From positions 1 through 10,383 of the forward strand of contig JBCBJZ010000132.1 in the NCBI GenBank assembly GCA_038522635.1: DNA of 10,383 nt, written 5' to 3'. Origin of the DNA: JBCBJZ01 sp038522635 (lineage in GTDB: Bacteria > Pseudomonadota > Alphaproteobacteria > Rhizobiales > Hyphomicrobiaceae). Below are positions 1-6,196 of this stretch, one piece after another. Each line of letters opens with the position of its first letter. The stretch's first letter is position 1. The notes under the pieces were generated by a model. The model was not told where the DNA came from, did not search any database, and saw only the letters and a program-made list of their open reading frames with translations. Position numbers and translations under genes: made by a program.

Positions 1-1
1 G

Positions 2-1165
2 CACGTCTATCCCAACGAAGGCACCTACCAAGATGAACTCAACGCGGCCGCGACGCGCTGGTCGGTGCCGCCGCTGATCGAGAGCCTCAAACGGCAGGCT
101 AAGGAGCAGGACCTGTGGAACCTGTTCCTGCCCCGCAAGCACTTCCCCGACGGGCTCACCAACCTCGAATACGCGCGCTTGTGCGAGTTGATGGGGCGCT
201 CGCCGATTGGGCCGGAGTGCTTCAACTGTTCCGCGCCCGACACCGGCAACATGGAAACGCTGATCCTCTACGGGACGCCTGAGCAGAAGCAGCGCTGGCT
301 CGACCCGCTGATGGCCGGCACGATCCGCTCGTGTTTTTCGATGACCGAGCCGGAGGTCGCTTCCTCCGACGCCACCAACATCCGCACCGCCATCGTGCGC
401 GACGGCGATGACTACGTGATCAACGGGCGCAAATGGTGGTCATCGGGTGCCATGGACCCGCGCTGCAAGATCATCATCCTGATGGGGCAGACCAACCCCG
501 ACGCTGAACGCCACAGGCGGCAATCGATGATCCTGGTGCCGATGAACACGCCCGGCATCACGGTAGAGCGCCCGCTCACCGTGTTCGGCTACGATGATGC
601 CCCGCACGGCCACGCGGAAATCACCTTCCAGGATGTGCGCGTGCCGGCAACCAACATGCTACTCGGCGAGGGCCGTGGTTTTGAGATCGCGCAAGGCCGT
701 TTAGGCCCCGGACGCATCCACCATTGCATGCGCATGATCGGTCAGGCGGAGCGGGCGTTGGAGACGTTGTGCCGCCGCGCGGTTGAGCGCACCACGTTCG
801 GACGGGCGATTGCCGACCATGGCGTCACACGCCACTGGATCGCAGAATCGCGCATGGAGATCGACCAGGCGCGTCTCCTCACCCTGCATGCCGCCAGCAT
901 GATGGATGAGGTCGGCAACAAGGCCGCCCGCGCCGAAATCGCGATGATCAAGGTCGTCGCGCCCAATGTTGCGCAACGGGTCATCGACAGGGCGATCCAA
1001 GTGTGCGGCGGTGGCGGCGTCAGCCAGGATTTCCACTTGGCGTACTCTTACGCTCGCGCGCGCGCCATCCGCCTCGCCGACGGTCCAGACGAAGTGCACC
1101 GTGAGGCGGTCGCCAAAATGGAGCTGCGCAAGTACCGCGAGCCGACCAACCAGCCGACCCGCTGA
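2..1165 (+). CDS. Acyl-CoA dehydrogenase, ACAD10/11-LvaC type (5' truncated by window edge)
   Basis: FAD flavoenzyme of the acyl-CoA dehydrogenase family. The frame is open from base 2 with no start, so the N-terminus lies outside; 387 codons are visible and, against usual family length, roughly 20-30 residues are missing. Visible motifs are HVYPNE at the left edge, the FAD/substrate signature CFSMTEPEVASSDAT (about nt 332-376), the WWSSGA flavin-contact motif, RTTFGR, VCGGGGVSQD and the C-terminal LADGPDEVHREAV. In that last motif an Asp (codon 1079-1081) sits where medium-chain dehydrogenase has its catalytic Glu, as I recall for the ACAD10/11 group. GTG at 65 is only an internal codon. The phosphotransferase gene starts 82 bp downstream; human ACAD11 fuses these two domains, and LvaA/LvaC of Pseudomonas are a separate pair, so a role in dephosphorylating a 4-phosphoacyl-CoA to an enoyl-CoA is inferred. 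Family assignment is very secure; substrate is not. Confidence 0.95.
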   Translation, partial: HVYPNEGTYQDELNAAATRWSVPPLIESLKRQAKEQDLWNLFLPRKHFPDGLTNLEYARLCELMGRSPIGPECFNCSAPDTGNMETLILYGTPEQKQRWLDPLMAGTIRSCFSMTEPEVASSDATNIRTAIVRDGDDYVINGRKWWSSGAMDPRCKIIILMGQTNPDAERHRRQSMILVPMNTPGITVERPLTVFGYDDAPHGHAEITFQDVRVPATNMLLGEGRGFEIAQGRLGPGRIHHCMRMIGQAERALETLCRRAVERTTFGRAIADHGVTRHWIAESRMEIDQARLLTLHAASMMDEVGNKAARAEIAMIKVVAPNVAQRVIDRAIQVCGGGGVSQDFHLAYSYARARAIRLADGPDEVHREAVAKMELRKYREPTNQPTR

Positions 1166-1210
1166 ACAGCTGTGATGGGGTCGCGCTGCGTTGGGCCGGC
1201 CCATAGCAGT

Positions 1211-1241
1211 GATGAAGCGGCAATGAAGCGGCGATGAAAGG
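1211..1241 (+). repeat. Three-unit 11-bp tandem repeat in the phosphotransferase leader
   Basis: The units are GATGAAGCGGC (1211-1221), AATGAAGCGGC (1222-1232) and GATGAAAGGGA (1233-1243, degenerate). Each holds an ATG. Because 11 is one short of a multiple of three and each unit carries ATGA, the repeat makes short ORFs at 1212-1226, 1223-1237 and 1234-1251, each stop overlapping the next start, the last stop overlapping the ATG at 1248. The third unit also supplies the purine-rich AAAGGGA ahead of the real gene start. Confidence 0.75.
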
Positions 1242-1247
1242 GAAACG

Positions 1248-2333
1248 ATGAGTGGTTCAAACGACCCGGAGCCGGGCGCGTCGCCGCCACCGCAGCCCGA
1301 AGAGGCGTCAGAGACGATTCCCGTGCGCGAGGCCCACCGTTTCGACACAACGGCACTTGCCGCGCTCATCGCCCGTGATCTCGATGCCAAACTGATCGAC
1401 GTGCGCCAAATGCGCGGCGGTCAATCGAACCCGACGTTTTTGATCGATACCGACGCGGGCGCCTTCGTGTTGCGCAAGCAGCCCCCCGGCGATCTGCTGC
1501 CATCCGCCCACGCCGTCGATCGCGAACACACCGTCCTAAAGGCGCTCGCCACCACCGATGTCCCGGTGCCGCGCCCGGTGTTGTTCTGCGCCGATCGCGA
1601 CGTCATCGGGACGCCGTTCTACCTGATGGAACGCCTTCAGGGCCGCGTTTTTTGGCACCCGACGCTGCCCTCGCTGGACCGCGAAGAACGCCGCGCCATC
1701 TTCATGGCCATGAACGAGACGTTGGCACGTCTGCACCGGGTGGACTGGCGCGCGGTCGGCCTTGAGAGTTACGGCAAGCCCGGCGATTACTTCGGCCGTC
1801 AGATCCGCCGCTGGTCGCGTCAATGGGACGCCTCGCGCACGCGGGAGAACGCAGCCCTCGATCATCTTGCCGCCTGGTTGCCCGCCCACATCCCTGAAGG
1901 TGACGAGACATGCGTGTGCCACGGTGACTACCGGCTTGATAATCTGATGTTCCACGCCAGCGAGCCACGCGTCATCGGCATTCTCGATTGGGAGCTTTCG
2001 ACGCTCGGCCATCCGCTCGCCGACCTCGCCTACAACTGCATCTGCTACGTCACCGCGCCGACGATCTACAAGGGCCTCCATGGCCTCGATCTCGACGCCC
2101 TTAACCTGCCGACCATGGACGAATACGTCGCCGCCTATTGCGCACATGCCGGGCGCGATGACGGCATCACCGCGTTCCACCTCGCATTCTCGATGTTCCG
2201 CCTCGCCGCGATCCTCGAAGGGGTGTACGCCCGCGGCAAAGCCGGCAACGCGTCAAGCGAAGAGGCGCTGCGCGTCGGCGCGCTCGGTACGACACTGGCC
2301 GAACGTGGCTGGGCGATCGCCCAGGGCGGTTGA
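1248..2333 (+). CDS. APH-fold phosphotransferase (LvaA / ACAD10-11 N-terminal kinase type)
   Basis: A 361-residue kinase of the aminoglycoside phosphotransferase superfamily, cytosolic, with no membrane segment. Visible motifs are the ATP-loop MRGGQSNPTF (about 55-64), the nucleotide lysine in FVLRKQP (K77), the Brenner catalytic loop CHGDYRLDN (D227 as base, N232 for metal) and the metal-binding DWE of ILDWELSTLGHPLADLAY (D247). The DWELSTLGHPLADLAY form is typical of the branch found in ACAD10/ACAD11 and LvaA, not of antibiotic-resistance kinases. Inferred role: phosphorylation of the hydroxyl of a 4-hydroxyacyl-CoA for the adjacent dehydrogenase. The first 30 residues are Pro/Glu-rich and probably disordered. 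ATG 1248 is preceded by AAAGGGA at a 4-nt spacing and fits the family length. It lies 82 bp after the dehydrogenase gene and 68 bp before the SDR gene, probably one transcript. Exact substrate is unproven. Confidence 0.93.
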   Translation: MSGSNDPEPGASPPPQPEEASETIPVREAHRFDTTALAALIARDLDAKLIDVRQMRGGQSNPTFLIDTDAGAFVLRKQPPGDLLPSAHAVDREHTVLKALATTDVPVPRPVLFCADRDVIGTPFYLMERLQGRVFWHPTLPSLDREERRAIFMAMNETLARLHRVDWRAVGLESYGKPGDYFGRQIRRWSRQWDASRTRENAALDHLAAWLPAHIPEGDETCVCHGDYRLDNLMFHASEPRVIGILDWELSTLGHPLADLAYNCICYVTAPTIYKGLHGLDLDALNLPTMDEYVAAYCAHAGRDDGITAFHLAFSMFRLAAILEGVYARGKAGNASSEEALRVGALGTTLAERGWAIAQGG

Positions 2334-2386
2334 AGGCTGGGGTAAAGGTTGACCGCCGCCCGGAACAATGTGCTGAAACTCACGCC

Positions 2387-2393
2387 AGAAGGA
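2387..2393 (+). promoter_or_regulatory. Shine-Dalgarno site of the SDR gene
   Basis: AGAAGGA lies 8 nt before ATG 2402. It favours that start over the in-frame ATG at 2393, which overlaps the site, and over the in-frame TTG at 2330 that overlaps the previous stop codon. Confidence 0.7.
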
Positions 2394-2401
2394 TGCGAAC
2401 C

Positions 2402-3181
2402 ATGAGCACCATGCCCGCAGCCGGCCTGTTTGACCTCACCGGTAAGGTCGCGATCATCACCGGGTCGAGCCGCGGCATCGGGGAAGCGATCGCGATCGCG
2501 ATGGCGCAACAGGGCGCGCGGGTCGTGATCTCCAGCCGCAAGGTTGAGCCGTGCGAGGCCGTCGCCCAGGCGATCCGCAAGACGGGCGCGGAGGCGATCG
2601 CGGTGCCGTGCAACATCTCAAAGCGCGCCGAGGTCGAAGCGCTCGTGGCCGAGACCCGGGCGCAGCTTGGCGCGGTCGATATCCTGGTCTGCAATGCGGC
2701 CGTCAACCCGGTCTACGGGCCGCTCGCCGACTTGGGCGATGAGGCGTTCGACAAAATCATGAGCTCGAACGTGAAGAGCAACCTGTGGCTCGCCAACCTG
2801 ACCTTGCCGGACATGGCGGCAAGTGGCGGTGGTGCGATGATCATCGTGTCGTCGATCGCGGGCATCAGGGCATCGCGCGGGCTTGGCGGTTACGCGATTT
2901 CTAAGGCCGCTGACTTCGCGTTGGCGCGCAACCTCGCCATGGAGTGGGGGCCACAGAACGTGCGCGTCAATTGCATTGCGCCCGGCCTGATCAAGACCGC
3001 GTTCGCACGCGCGCTATGGGAGGATGAGGCGAGCCTTGCCAAGCGCAACGCGCAGACGCCGTTGGGCCGCATCGGCACGCCTGACGAGATCGGCGGCGTG
3101 GCAGCCTTTCTGGCGTCCCCCGCGGCGAGCTTTCTGACCGGGCAGATCATCACGGTCGACGGCGGCGTCACCAGCGCCTGA
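2402..3181 (+). CDS. Short-chain dehydrogenase/reductase, DHRS4-like
   Basis: A 259-residue classical SDR, single Rossmann domain, NAD(P)-dependent. The cofactor motif is GSSRGIG (21-27); the catalytic tetrad can be read as N123 (SSNVKS), S151 (VSSIAG), Y164 and K168 (YAISK). The stretches CNAAVNPVYGP (97-107) and VNCIAPGLIKTAFARALW (189-206) closely resemble mammalian DHRS4, an NADPH carbonyl reductase, more than FabG. The basic residue SSRK after the second strand (44-47) suggests NADP(H). It follows the phosphotransferase gene by 68 bp on the same strand. In such a cluster it probably interconverts a hydroxy and a keto group of an acyl chain feeding the kinase/dehydrogenase pair, but it could equally be a general carbonyl reductase. 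The family is certain, the substrate is not. Confidence 0.94.
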   Translation: MSTMPAAGLFDLTGKVAIITGSSRGIGEAIAIAMAQQGARVVISSRKVEPCEAVAQAIRKTGAEAIAVPCNISKRAEVEALVAETRAQLGAVDILVCNAAVNPVYGPLADLGDEAFDKIMSSNVKSNLWLANLTLPDMAASGGGAMIIVSSIAGIRASRGLGGYAISKAADFALARNLAMEWGPQNVRVNCIAPGLIKTAFARALWEDEASLAKRNAQTPLGRIGTPDEIGGVAAFLASPAASFLTGQIITVDGGVTSA

Positions 3182-3192
3182 GGCCTAGGCCT
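3181..3192. repeat. 12-bp perfect palindrome after the SDR gene
   Basis: AGGCCTAGGCCT begins on the last base of the SDR stop codon, in the convergent gap between the SDR gene and bioY. It could be the base of a termination structure or chance in GC-rich DNA. Confidence 0.5.
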
Positions 3193-3194
3193 GA

Positions 3195-3222
3195 GCGGGC
3201 AGGGCCTGTTCTGAAAGCCCGC
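3195..3222. terminator. Possible hairpin between convergent genes
   Basis: GCGGGC (3195-3200) is complementary to GCCCGC (3217-3222) across a 16-nt loop, in the gap between the convergent SDR and bioY genes. There is no T-run on either strand, so it is not a classical intrinsic terminator; position is the main support. Confidence 0.25.
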
Positions 3223-3268
3223 ACGAAAGCCAGCACAGGCGATCGGCCAGGCCGTGCCCAGCGGTGGG

Positions 3269-3862
3269 TTAGCGGCGGTTGCCAAGATCGTTGCCAAGGC
3301 CGGCACGCTCGATGGCCCACCACGCAAACGGTACGGCGCCCGCGGCCATTGCCGCCTTGACCGCATCGCCCACAAGGAACGGCTGCACGCCGGCGAGCCA
3401 CGCCTTCTGCGCGCCGATCAGCGTTGCGAGCCACGCAAAGCCGAACAGATAGATCACCGCGGAGCCGACCAGCATCGCCACGAAGACCTGCACGCCCGGA
3501 CGGCCCCAGCCCGCACGCGCCAGCACGCCGACGAGGCCAGCGGCAACGAGGTAGCCCACCAGATAGCCCGCCGTCGGCCCAGCGAAATACGCGATCCCGC
3601 CGCCCGATGCGAACACCGGTAGCCCCAGCGCGCCTTGCGCAAGGTAAAGCCCAACCGTTGCCATCCCCAGGCCCGGCCCGTAGACCAGCGCGATCAGCAG
3701 CACCGCAAACGTCGAAAGCGTCATCGGAACCGGCCACATGGGCACCTGGATTTTCGCGCACACCGTGATGAGCAATGCGCCTACGAAGGCAAGCACCGCA
3801 CTGCGGGCGAGCGAGCGTTGGGGCCAAACGGCGTCGGCGAGAACGGCGGTGGATGCGGACAT
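3269..3862 (-). CDS. bioY: BioY, biotin-specific substrate-binding (S) component of an ECF transporter
   Basis: A 197-residue hydrophobic inner-membrane protein with about six helices that binds biotin for uptake. BioY hallmarks are visible: AKIQVPMWPVPMTLSTFAV (36-54), the glycine-rich GLPVFASGGG (80-89) with FAGPTAGYLVGY (93-104), and FLVGDAVKA (162-170) near the C-terminus, which carries the family GD..K motif. Length matches the family (about 190-200). The open frame extends upstream to 3958, but ATG 3862 is chosen because AGGA sits 8 nt upstream and the extension is charged and unlike BioY. No bioM or bioN (ATPase and T component) gene is beside it, so it either works alone or shares a remote energising module. 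It is divergent from the DUF6314 gene. No BioR-type operator (TTATMKATAA) was found upstream. Confidence 0.95.
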   Translation of the reverse strand: MSASTAVLADAVWPQRSLARSAVLAFVGALLITVCAKIQVPMWPVPMTLSTFAVLLIALVYGPGLGMATVGLYLAQGALGLPVFASGGGIAYFAGPTAGYLVGYLVAAGLVGVLARAGWGRPGVQVFVAMLVGSAVIYLFGFAWLATLIGAQKAWLAGVQPFLVGDAVKAAMAAGAVPFAWWAIERAGLGNDLGNRR

Positions 3863-3888
3863 GCGAGAGTTCCTGGCGAGAGTTCCTG
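3863..3888 (-). repeat. Perfect 13-bp tandem duplication carrying the bioY ribosome-binding site
   Basis: GCGAGAGTTCCTG occurs at 3863-3875 and again at 3876-3888 with no gap, directly before the bioY start. Read on the - strand each copy is CAGGAACTCTCGC, so the Shine-Dalgarno core AGGA is present twice, 8 nt and 21 nt before the ATG. Confidence 0.85.
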
Positions 3889-4095
3889 GGTTGGCGGCGT
3901 CGGCGGGTGCTTCGAGGCGTGAACGCTTGTGCGCACGGCCCCCGCGAAAGGGCGACACATCGCGTCACCTTGGGTCGTCGTTGTGCGCCAGATCGGCTAG
4001 CGGTGCAAGCGTGAGCGCACAGCCCATGAACCGGGGTCGGCCGCGTCCGTGCCCGCACCCTTTGGCGGTGCGATCTGAACAAGGCGTGGATCAGC
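3889..4095. other. Divergent bioY / DUF6314 intergenic region
   Basis: About 207 bp of non-coding DNA between divergent genes, expected to hold both promoters. I could not pick a convincing -35/-10 pair on either strand. The only local symmetry noticed is GTGCGCAC at 3929-3936, an 8-bp palindrome of uncertain meaning. Confidence 0.4.
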
Positions 4096-4707
4096 GTGAG
4101 GCTGTACCGCCTATCGATCGAATGCCCCGCCGTGATTGAGACCGGCCTTGAAGCCCTTGAAGCCTACACGCCGATCGGGCATTGGCGCCTGGCGCGCGTG
4201 ATCCACGAGCGCCCCCCGGCTGCAGGCGCGCGCCAAGAGGGTTCTCGGCTTGTCGCGCGGGTAAAAGGCGACCTGACAGTCGCCCCAGCAAGCGGCGATG
4301 CAGACGGCGATACCGGCGCGGGCGCGGATGCCCCTCGCGGTCACCTCAAGAGCAACCCGAACGAGAGCTACCCGAGCGACGCCCGCACCCCCGCGGCGCA
4401 GCCCCTAACCTACCGCGAGCGCGGCCTGCTGACCCTGCTCGACAGCGCCACACGCTTGCCCTTCGAGCGCACCTTGCGGCTGATCCATCACCACGACGGC
4501 AGGCTGGAACATTGCTTCACCGATGGGCGCCCGTTCTTCACCGTGCCCTGGCGGCCGGGCGTGCATCCGCTCCACCACGATTGCCCGCCGGATGCTTATA
4601 CGGGCGCCCTCACCATCGTCGGGCCGGCGCTTTGGGGGATCACATGGCATGTGGATGGCCCGCGCAAACGCCAGACGATCAGCAGTCGCCTGCGTCGTAT
4701 CGGTTGA
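4096..4707 (+). CDS. DUF6314 family protein with a low-complexity insert
   Basis: A 203-residue soluble protein of unknown function. The family pattern can be followed: GHWRLARVI (28-36), RVKGDLTVAP (55-64), LTYRERGLL (104-112), FERTLRLI (123-130), FTDGRPFFTV (141-150), HHDCPPDAYTGAL (160-172), W180 with WHVDGPRKR (184-192) and a closing SRLRRIG. The conserved DGR-F, H-C-PD-Y and GPRK elements support the assignment. Between the TVAP and LTYRERG strands there is an insert of about 38 residues (66-103) rich in Gly, Asp, Ala and Pro that the family does not normally have; the frame stays open through it. GTG 4096 is the chosen start, with a weak GGA 5 nt upstream; GTG 4132, which would remove the first 12 residues, is an alternative. 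Recognised from memory of the family; no biochemical role is known to me. Confidence 0.8.
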   Translation: MRLYRLSIECPAVIETGLEALEAYTPIGHWRLARVIHERPPAAGARQEGSRLVARVKGDLTVAPASGDADGDTGAGADAPRGHLKSNPNESYPSDARTPAAQPLTYRERGLLTLLDSATRLPFERTLRLIHHHDGRLEHCFTDGRPFFTVPWRPGVHPLHHDCPPDAYTGALTIVGPALWGITWHVDGPRKRQTISSRLRRIG

Positions 4708-4745
4708 GATATAGACCGTGGCGGTGCGGGGCTTGGTGAGCCATT

Positions 4746-4775
4746 GCTTAAGACGTTTGGGCTTAAGACGTTTGG
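4746..4775. repeat. Perfect 15-bp tandem duplication
   Basis: GCTTAAGACGTTTGG is present at 4746-4760 and 4761-4775 without a mismatch, followed by a degenerate start of a third copy (GCTTCAGGCG, from 4776). It is the AT-richest, left-hand part of a composite repeat tract. Confidence 0.9.
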
Positions 4776-4787
4776 GCTTCAGGCGAG

Positions 4788-4880
4788 CCTTGGGCCTCTG
4801 GCTGGCTTCGGCCGCGGACTCGCTTCGGCCTCCGGCTCGCTTGGACCTCGGGCGCGCTTGGACCTCTGGCTAGCTTGGAG
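4788..4880. repeat. 17-bp minisatellite, about 5.5 units
   Basis: Units start at exactly 17-bp intervals: 4788 CCTTGGGCCTCTGGCTG, 4805 GCTTCGGCCGCGGACTC, 4822 GCTTCGGCCTCCGGCTC, 4839 GCTTGGACCTCGGGCGC, 4856 GCTTGGACCTCTGGCTA, and a partial sixth at 4873 (GCTTGGAG). The consensus is close to GCTTSGRCCTCTGGCTS. The copies diverge gradually, the nearest to each other being 4839 and 4856. The period is not a multiple of three and no gene covers it. Confidence 0.88.
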
Positions 4881-4936
4881 GCCCCACCACGCTTCGCGCC
4901 AACCTGCGCTGATCAAACACACGAGTTGCCTCCCCT

Positions 4937-6166
4937 ATGTCCGCTGCCCCTCCGACCTCACCCCAACAGCCGCCTTTCGCGACCGCCGCCGCCTTCCAGC
5001 CCGGCATGGCGCGTCTGGGCACCGAGACGGCCTTCGATGTTCTGTCGCGCGCCGAAGCGCTTGCACGCGAGGGCCGCGACATCATCAACCTGGGCATCGG
5101 CCAGCCGGATTTCAAAACCGCCCCGCACATCGTTGAAGCTGGCATCAAAGCTCTGCGCGATGGACATCACGGCTACACGCCGCCGTTGGGCATACCCGCC
5201 TTACGTGAGGCGGTCGCGCGCGATCTGGAACGTCGCTACCGGGTCGATGTTTCGCCCGAGCGCATCGCCATCATGCCGGGCGGCAAGCCAACGATGTTCT
5301 TCGCCTGCTTGATGTTCGGTCAGCCAGGCGTGGAGATCATGTATCCAGACCCAGGCTTTCCGATCTATCGCTCGATGATCGAATTCACCGGCGCGACACC
5401 CGTGCCGATGACCCTGCACGAGGCGGACGGCTTCGCCTTCCGGGCCGATGATGTCTTAGCGCGCATCACGCCGGCGACACGACTGATCATCCTCAATTCG
5501 CCCGGCAACCCCACCGGTGGCGTCACGCCGAAACCCGAGATCGACGCGCTGGCCGCCGGCCTTGAGGCGCATCCGCAGGTGATGGTCCTATCCGATGAGA
5601 TCTACGCGCACCTGTTGTTCGATCGTGCCGCGCACACGACGCTGCTCGCCTATCCGCATCTACGCGAGCGTGTCATCCTGCTCGACGGATGGTCGAAAGC
5701 CTACGCCATGACGGGCTGGCGGCTTGGCTATGCGGTCTGGCCACAAAGCTGCATCGAGGCGGTGACGCGGCTTTGCGTCAACGCGCACTCGTGCGTGAAC
5801 GCGCCAACGCAGCTGGCCGGGATCGCCGCGCTTGAGGGCCCGCAGGACGCCATCGCCGCCATGGTGGAAGCGTTTCAGGCGCGCCGCGACGTAGCGGTGG
5901 CCGCGCTCAACGCAATGTCGGGCGTCCGCTGTGTGGTGCCCGGCGGCGCGTTCTACGCCTTTCCCAACATCACCGGCACCGGCATGGATGCGAAAACGCT
6001 GCAAACCGCGTTGCTGGAGGAGGCAGGTGTCGCAACGATCGCGGGCACAAGCTTTGGTGCCGGCGGCGAAGGTTATCTGCGGTTGTCGTTCGCCAACAGC
6101 ATGGACAACATCGAGCGTGCGCTTGCACGGATGGCGTCGCTGCTGGAGACCCGCGCCGCGCCCTGA
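4937..6166 (+). CDS. PLP-dependent aminotransferase, class I/II (fold type I)
   Basis: A 409-residue cytosolic enzyme that moves an amino group between an amino acid and a 2-oxo acid using pyridoxal phosphate. Motifs in order: NLGIGQPDFKT (51-61), the GYTPPLGIPALREAV substrate-site region (79-93), MPGGKPTMF (113-121), PGNPTGG with N191, SDEIYAH with D220 and Y223 contacting PLP, GWSKAYAMTGWRLGY with the Schiff-base lysine K254, and R382 in LRLSFA for the substrate carboxylate. It belongs to the aspartate/aromatic/alanine-like AspB group, but the amino donor cannot be told from sequence. The first 20 residues are Pro/Ala/Ser-rich and probably a disordered tail. ATG 4937 has only a weak GAG upstream, and a repeat tract fills the leader. 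The flavin reductase gene converges on it with a 30-bp gap; no functional link is evident. Confidence 0.95.
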   Translation: MSAAPPTSPQQPPFATAAAFQPGMARLGTETAFDVLSRAEALAREGRDIINLGIGQPDFKTAPHIVEAGIKALRDGHHGYTPPLGIPALREAVARDLERRYRVDVSPERIAIMPGGKPTMFFACLMFGQPGVEIMYPDPGFPIYRSMIEFTGATPVPMTLHEADGFAFRADDVLARITPATRLIILNSPGNPTGGVTPKPEIDALAAGLEAHPQVMVLSDEIYAHLLFDRAAHTTLLAYPHLRERVILLDGWSKAYAMTGWRLGYAVWPQSCIEAVTRLCVNAHSCVNAPTQLAGIAALEGPQDAIAAMVEAFQARRDVAVAALNAMSGVRCVVPGGAFYAFPNITGTGMDAKTLQTALLEEAGVATIAGTSFGAGGEGYLRLSFANSMDNIERALARMASLLETRAAP

Positions 6167-6196
6167 CAGCCGCCGCGCCCGTTGATGCGGATGACC

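Larger units (their letters stand above)
4708..4936. other. Non-coding leader upstream of the aminotransferase gene
   Basis: A 229-bp gap dominated by short tandem repeats (listed separately). Its repeat periods of 15 and 17 bp and the absence of a plausible frame argue against a small gene. The aminotransferase promoter is presumably here, but no clear -35/-10 pair was found. Confidence 0.5.

Noticed and set aside
1536..2180. Antisense open frame of 214 codons inside the phosphotransferase gene
   Set aside because: No family motifs; it lies wholly opposite a gene with intact catalytic motifs.
1248..2333. Aminoglycoside-resistance kinase
   Set aside because: The superfamily is shared, but the DWELSTLGHPLADLAY motif and the dehydrogenase neighbour indicate the ACAD10/11-LvaA branch.
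2330..2401. TTG start of the SDR overlapping the phosphotransferase stop
   Set aside because: ATG 2402 has a good Shine-Dalgarno and begins where SDR homologues begin; the extension is basic and unlike the family.
3168..4082. Long - strand open frame of about 304 codons over bioY
   Set aside because: It is Arg-rich, shows no domain and covers bioY in a different frame; bioY has clear family motifs, so this is a GC-rich shadow.
4703..4718. GATATAGACC as a BioR operator or -10 element
   Set aside because: It does not match the BioR palindrome, is on the far side of DUF6314 from bioY, and has no matching -35.
4788..4880. Repeat tract as a CRISPR array
   Set aside because: Units of 17 bp abut with no spacers and no cas genes are present; it is a minisatellite.
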